Positions 58,840 to 64,000 of a stretch of 64,000 nucleotides of DNA are shown one piece after another. Position 1 is the first letter of the stretch, and each line of letters starts with the position of its first letter. Under the pieces are notes generated by a model, which saw only the letters and a list, made by a program, of their open reading frames with translations, searched no databases and was not told the DNA's origin. The translations under genes were made by a program, and so were the position numbers. The stretch covers positions 124,001 through 188,000 of the forward strand of contig VZTJ01004772.1 of assembly GCA_013397795.1 (NCBI GenBank), read 5' to 3'. Source of the DNA: Orthonyx spaldingii (Eukaryota; Chordata; Aves; Passeriformes; Orthonychidae).

Positions 58840-59660
58840 AAATCACGTCGTGTCCCTGACTGCTCTCGCTGCGCGGTTCCGTCGGTGCTTTAAAGAAAGG
58901 CAGGAATTTTTTTTTTTTGCCACCCTGCAGGTTCCCAAAGTGGAGTTGTGCCACTTGCAAGCTGCAATTGGTTAATGAAGGTAAATTTAATTAGCTCAAC
59001 TTCCTTGCAGATCCCATCAAACGCCCCCATTTGATGTATTCTGTCAGAGGAGCGAGTCCCCTCCAGCTGGCCGAGTGCCACAAAGAAAAGGCAGCTCTGC
59101 TCATGGCTGGGAACTGAAATGAGCTGTTTTAAGTGGAGCTTTTCTCCCATTTTTCTGAGGCTGCACCGCTCTGACCTTCCCCGAATCAATCCTCTGCGGA
59201 TTAACATGTAAAGCAGTGTCGAATTAATTTCAGAAAGCGAATATGAGATCAGCCCCGGGCTGGTACAAAACAGCCCAGCTCCTGAACACGCTAATGCCCC
59301 GAGCCGCTCAATGGGAAGCTGTCAATAAGAGGAGGGAGGGGGTGCTTAGGAGGATTTGGAGCGTGGAGCAATCTATCAGGCTGGTTAGAGCTTTGCCTGC
59401 TTCTGGGGCATGGCTAATGCATTCCTCTGGAAGTTAATCCCATTTCTAAAGGCCCTCCCGTGAGGAGCACAGAGGCCGTGCCGAATGAGAACTCGGATGC
59501 ATTAAAATTCTCAGCGACGTCACCAAAAGGCACACGGGGAGATGCTGGGGGGTGACAATGAGATGGTTCATTAAAAGTGCAAGGGCTCAAGACGAGATTT
59601 GAGTCGCTCAGCGCGTCTTCGCGGAGGCACCTGCACGCGGCTTCACCTCCTAGAGGCTCT
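58840..59660. promoter_or_regulatory. Large candidate conserved non-coding block
   Basis: About 800 bp free of repeats, with balanced GC, many TAAT/ATTA cores (TTTAATTAGCTC near 58986, GAATTAATTTC near 59221, CTAATGCATTCC near 59411), a CRE-like GACGTCAC at 59516-59523 and scattered CpGs (GCTCAGCGCGTCTTCGCGGA). It has no exon-like frame. This is the strongest enhancer-like stretch in the window by eye. Confidence 0.4.
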
Positions 59661-60699
59661 TAAAAACCCCCCAAAATAAAACTGAATTTGTATTAATGTA
59701 ATTATAAATTGTCACTGTTTCCACGACATTGCAAAAAGAGGATAGTGGAGTCTCCTCTATGCAAATATTTACACACAAAACTTACTTAGCACGTGTTACA
59801 GTGACACAACATTAAATGATGTTTGCTTGGACTCCCAAAAAGAAATTAATTATCAAGTTACCATCTGAGAATGTGGCACTTCTAATACACCTATACTGAG
59901 TTTTACAAATGCCAGTGACATCAAATGCACATTCAATCTGTGTGCCATGATAAAGATATTCAATTTTCAGCATTTTTAATTGAATCTTGTATCTAAGTCA
60001 ACATAAATTAAGCATAAAAACCTCTGAAGAGGCAAAATATCACCTGGAACTTTTCTGTTCTGCGGGCAGCAACATCAAAAGTCTCAAAGGTCACAACCAG
60101 AGTCCTTATTCATCAGTAAAGACAGAGAATAAAAGAAAATGGGGACCAAGAGAAAAGAGAAATAGTTCACACTACACAAATTCTCCTATTAATTATGAGA
60201 GGGGCAGTGGCATCATATTATCTGAAAATAGCTGGAGTCAATCTTCATGAAACAAAATCATCCATTTTAAGGTGAAAAGGATACCAAAAGGAAAGACAAA
60301 CATGTTTACTGTCACTGAAGTTGAAATTTGATTGGGAGAACCAAAAGCAAACGCTTCGCCTTCTGCAGGTCGAGAATCTTTTGCTGTTTTCAGCTTGTAA
60401 AATGTGACAGAAGCAGGTTAAAAAGTGTGCACTGGTGCCACCAAAACGTGAGGATTCAGCAGGAATCTTGACATAAAAAGCACAAAACACTTCAGAGACC
60501 TGTATTAAAAACTTATTTTCTGATTTTTTTCTACTCTTCAAAGTTTGGAAGGTGAAATTTATGCCCCTCACTGCTCACTGAAGAATCCACATCATAAAAC
60601 TCATTGCTAAAAGTGATCACACACCACAGAATATTCCTGGATTATTGAATCCCAGAATGAATCTTACGGGATGAAAGGTCCCATTTCATTTGTAACCTG

Positions 60700-61100
60700 C
60701 CAAGACCTGACATGGGATAAATTGAGGAAAACCAATTTTTGAGTGTCCTTCCCAGAGGACACCGTATCCGGTGCCTCACGCAGCCGCGGTTCCGATGTGC
60801 CGGGACTGTGCTGGAGCTCCGCCACCCTAAACCCGGGAAGGGAACGGAATCCACTCCCTTAGGCCAAAAGACTCTGGCAAAAAGGATTTTATGACCGAGC
60901 TCATACCTCATCTCGCTGTTTTTTTGGGAACACTGCTCATTAAAATGCCTCCTTGACATCTCTGCATAAACAAATTCCGGGAGCAATTCCGGGCGGGCGA
61001 TTCCCACTCGAGGCAGGGAGGGATTTGTGCCACCACATTTTGCTAAGCCCTCACACAACTCACTTTCACTTGGGTCTGCTTTTGTGATATAATCCTGCAA
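60700..61100. other. Repeat-free CpG-containing block with open minus frame
   Basis: Contains CGCAGCCGCGGTTCCGATGT and AAACCCGGGAAGGGAACGG. A minus-strand frame is open for 152 codons (60642-61100) but its translation resembles no known domain and it has no matching splice phase for HLCS. It may be regulatory DNA. A decayed CR1 end may touch it at 60634-60690. Confidence 0.25.
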
Positions 61101-63235
61101 TCAGCACACAAGCACCATCCTGGAGATACTTTAGGAGAAGATGGAAAATCCAAACTAATACTTTCCGCTATTTTCTACGCCGCCACAAACTGACCTACTT
61201 AGGGGATGAAAAAAAGTGTTTTAATGCATTTTTTCCCCCTCAACAAAAATGATGTCCATTTAGCCCTTTCAAAAAGGGAGCTGACGGGCCAGAGGAAGAT
61301 GGCAATGTTGACATTAAAATGTCTCCTGCTCCAAAATCCCAGGAAATGAACCAAACACAGTTTCCACAAAGCAATGGACTGGCCTAAGTTGGCCTGAGTT
61401 TAATGGGATAAAGTCTTTGCTCGCTGAAATAACTGAATCATGAGAAACAGCTACAAAAAAAAAGACCATTAAGAAAAGAACAACTAAGTAAAAAGTGAAA
61501 CTTGAATGAAAAGTTAATTTAGGATTCAGTGTTGCAATTAAAGACTAAGGACTGTCTTCCCAGAAAATCCTACAGCTGAACAGCTCTTAACACTCCCTTC
61601 CACCCTTAGAACACAAGCTAATGGCTTTCTCATTTTATTCATATATTCATTATTGATATATTTTATAACTTTAAAAAGTTACAAAAGTGACAAAATTCTG
61701 GTCATTTTAAAAAAATTTCATTACAGAACCTTAAAGATAATTTAGTGAAGACAATAAAACAAAATCCTGTAGCGCCAACTCACCACTCCTTGTGCTGCAG
61801 GTGTTTTTGTGGCAATGTTTATGCTCATATAGATTAAAAAATATTTATGCAGAAACTTAATGTCTCAATCTTCCAGAATTTCCAGTGTTTTGTCTGAAAA
61901 TTCGTTATTATTGACCGAAAGCAGACAGAACAATAAATGTAATTAATTTGTACACCAGCTTTCCTTAAAAAAATTGCCTCCAAAAAAGGAAGTTGGTAAG
62001 AATTTGGCTCTGCAAAATCTTTTAGATCAATTTCTTTCCATAAAAGATACCAAGCTGGAAACTAGAACTTTTATGAGATGTGATTGTGAAAGAGCATGGT
62101 GAGAAAACCTGAAAAAATCTGTGAGAAGAAAATATGGAAAAGTTTTCTTCAGGCAGCACTGAAGCTACACAATACAACTCCTAAAATGAAATAAAGGTTA
62201 AGTGAGAATAATTCAAAATTAGGAGCCTTTTAATCTAAAATTTGAAGTGAAGAGCAAGAAAAAGGAATAGAAATTATAAACAGTCTTGTAATAAAATACT
62301 GTTTATTCTGAACTTGATTTTTTAAGAGAGAGGCAAAGTAGGAAGTGGAACAGTATTTTGAATAATTTGTATTAATAAGATGGAAATTATATCATGCACT
62401 TGAGATAAGTCTGATATTCCACCAAAAACTGATATTCCACCCTGTCCATGGAAAGGCAGCTCATGGGAAATGCTTTATTGTCTCATAACCTAAAAGCCAC
62501 ACACAAAATGTGACATTTTTCCTGGACTTATAGAATAAGGATGTGCTTCAGAAAAATCGGTGATTTGGTACAACTGGACTGAAAAATCAGATTTGAAGGG
62601 AATTTTTCTGCTGCTGGGAACATGACAGTGCTAAACTGACAATGTAATTTTAAGTGCAACTTTCAGGGCTGAACAGAATTTGGAATGAAAAAGTTGTGCT
62701 GCTACTGAGGAAGTAAAAACTACACTGACCGAGAAGATACAGCAGGTCTAGGAGGGACTGCCCACAACAATCCACCCTAGAAAAATCATGGATATACAGA
62801 AAGACTCTGATTTTTTTTATGGAAAAGGATTTTCAGGCAATGTTATAGACAAAAAAATATATATAGATACAGATATAAAAAACTAACATAATTTCATTTT
62901 TTCGCGCTTCTACTATTCCAGAGAAATATGTTTACACTTTTTTTAAAAAGTCCCTAGATGATAATGGCCTCATAATTTTCAAGACTCATCTTTTGGCATT
63001 GCCTGTCATTTTGCACTTACTTTCCCACCCCAGAATATCAATTATTATCAGGTTATGAAGATAAGCCACTTACAGGAAACAAACTGCCACCATCAGGGTG
63101 CAGAAGGGGGTCAGCCCATCCCAGGGATTATTGAGCTGCATTTGGTAAAAGCATGGTCCCAATTACAGGAGATGTCACGTGAGGGGCCATCGAGGCACTC
63201 TGCTTGTGCCATGCCTGGCAAAAATGTCCCTGATT

Positions 63236-64000
63236 TCACAGGATCCCAGAGTGGTTTGGGCTGGAAAAGGCTTAAAGTCCATCCAGTGCCACCCCTGCCA
63301 TGGCAGGGACACCTCCCACTGTCCCAGGCTGCTCCAAGCCCCAGTGTCCAGCCTGGCCTTGGGCACAGCCAGGGATCCAGGGGCAGCCACAGCTTCTCTG
63401 GGCACCCTGTGCCAGGGCCTCCCCACCCTCCCAGGGAACAATTCCTTCCCAATATCCCATCCAGCCCTGCCCTCTGGCACTGGGAAGCCATTCCCTGGGT
63501 CCTGTCCCTCCAGCCCTTGTCTCCAGTCCCTCTCCAGCTCTCCTGGCTCTCTTTTAGGCCCTGGAAGGGGCTCTAAGGTCACCCCAGAGCTTCTCCTCTC
63601 CAGGCTGAACAATGCCAGCTCTCCCAGCCTTTCCTCCCAGCAGAGCTGCTCCATCCCTCTGCCCATCCTGGTGCCTCCTCTGGGCTCTCTCCAGCAGCTC
63701 CAGGTGCTCCCTGTGCTGGGCCCAGGGCTGGGGCAGCTCTGCAGGTCGGGTCTCACCTGAGCACAGGGGCACAGGGGCACAATCCCAATCCCTTCCCTGC
63801 TGCTCTCTCCTCTGGATGCAGCCCAGGATGCCGATGGATTTCAGGGCTCCCAGCACTCACTGATGGTTCCTGTCCAGCTTTTCACCCACGAGATCCCCAG
63901 GTCCCTCTCCTCAGGGCTGCTCCCAATGAATTCTCCTCCCAGTCCACGCTCATGACTGGGATTGCCCCGACCCAGGAGCAGCCCTTGGCACTGGGAATTG
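63236..64000 (-). mobile_element. CR1 LINE, antisense, at least 765 bp, runs off the window (family A)
   Basis: Starts with the tail GGATCCCAGAGTGGTTTGGG and passes all family-A blocks (GGCAGCCACAGCTTCTCTGG, GCTCCCTGTGCTGGGCCCAG, GGTCTCACCTGAGCACAGGG). It ends in GATTGCCCCGACCCAGGAGC, the known C-terminal end of CR1 ORF2 in reverse. The element continues beyond base 64000, so its full length is unknown. Confidence 0.95.

Larger units (their letters stand above)
34177..64000 (-). other. HLCS: Long upstream HLCS intron (no exon seen)
   Basis: Nearly 30 kb without an HLCS-like frame or any other recognisable protein. HLCS introns are very long in vertebrates, so this is most simply one intron. 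It contains many CR1 copies, an A-rich tract at 34826-34860, AT-rich stretches (47.8-48.1, 51.1-53.3, 61.6-63.0 kb) with nothing to report, and a few repeat-free CpG/TAAT-rich blocks listed separately. Confidence 0.7.

Noticed and set aside
60634..60690. Possible decayed antisense CR1 end (AATCCCAGAATGAATCTTAC)
   Set aside because: Similarity is limited to about 40 bp with many mismatches, too weak to list as an element.
1..64000. tRNA, rRNA, CRISPR and prokaryotic-type operon signals
   Set aside because: Looked for by eye; none found. The DNA is clearly vertebrate nuclear sequence.

Overview
The window is vertebrate nuclear DNA, almost certainly from a bird and probably a songbird. Two lines of evidence support this. 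First, more than 30 pieces of CR1-type LINE retrotransposons are scattered through it on both strands, many sharing the typical avian CR1 3' tail, and the youngest group looks like subfamilies common in passerines. Second, it holds the tail-to-tail gene pair SIM2 / HLCS, which is adjacent in the same arrangement on human 21q22. There are no bacterial features, CRISPR arrays, tRNAs or rRNAs that I can see.

Layout. (1) 1-17037, plus strand: the last five coding exons of SIM2 (1672-1778, 7963-8110, 9208-9376, 10149-10560, 16310-17037), running from the middle of the second PAS domain to the stop codon. Reading frames join exactly across all four introns. (2) About 17038-24648: the 3' UTR of SIM2, then a 7.6 kb convergent intergenic interval. 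It holds a 51-bp tandem repeat, a CA microsatellite, a possible conserved block near 19.0-19.6 kb and one protein-like open segment on the minus strand (21955-22050) that I could not assign. (3) 24649-34176, minus strand: the last five coding exons of HLCS, holocarboxylase synthetase (24649-24817, 25491-25704, 29031-29145, 32872-33032, 34109-34176), again with perfectly matching phases. They encode the C-terminal half of the biotin-protein ligase domain, including the Gly-rich biotin loop, KWPND and the C-terminal capping domain. (4) 34177-64000: no exon found. This is most likely one long upstream HLCS intron, rich in CR1 copies and AT-rich sequence, with a few repeat-free, CpG-containing, TAAT-rich blocks (43.9, 50.6, 53.8, 58.9-59.7 and 60.7-61.1 kb) that look like conserved developmental non-coding elements.

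How it fits together. SIM2 is a neural and muscle bHLH-PAS repressor. HLCS is a housekeeping enzyme that biotinylates carboxylases. The two are not functionally linked, but enhancer-like blocks inside the big HLCS intron could belong to the regulatory domain of SIM2 or of another neighbour. I found no convincing new biological system. The points most worth checking are the CR1 inserted within 20 nt of a SIM2 splice donor, the possible intron-retained short SIM2 isoform, the long non-alanine-rich SIM2 C-terminus, the unassigned minus-strand open segment at 22 kb, and the enhancer-like blocks.
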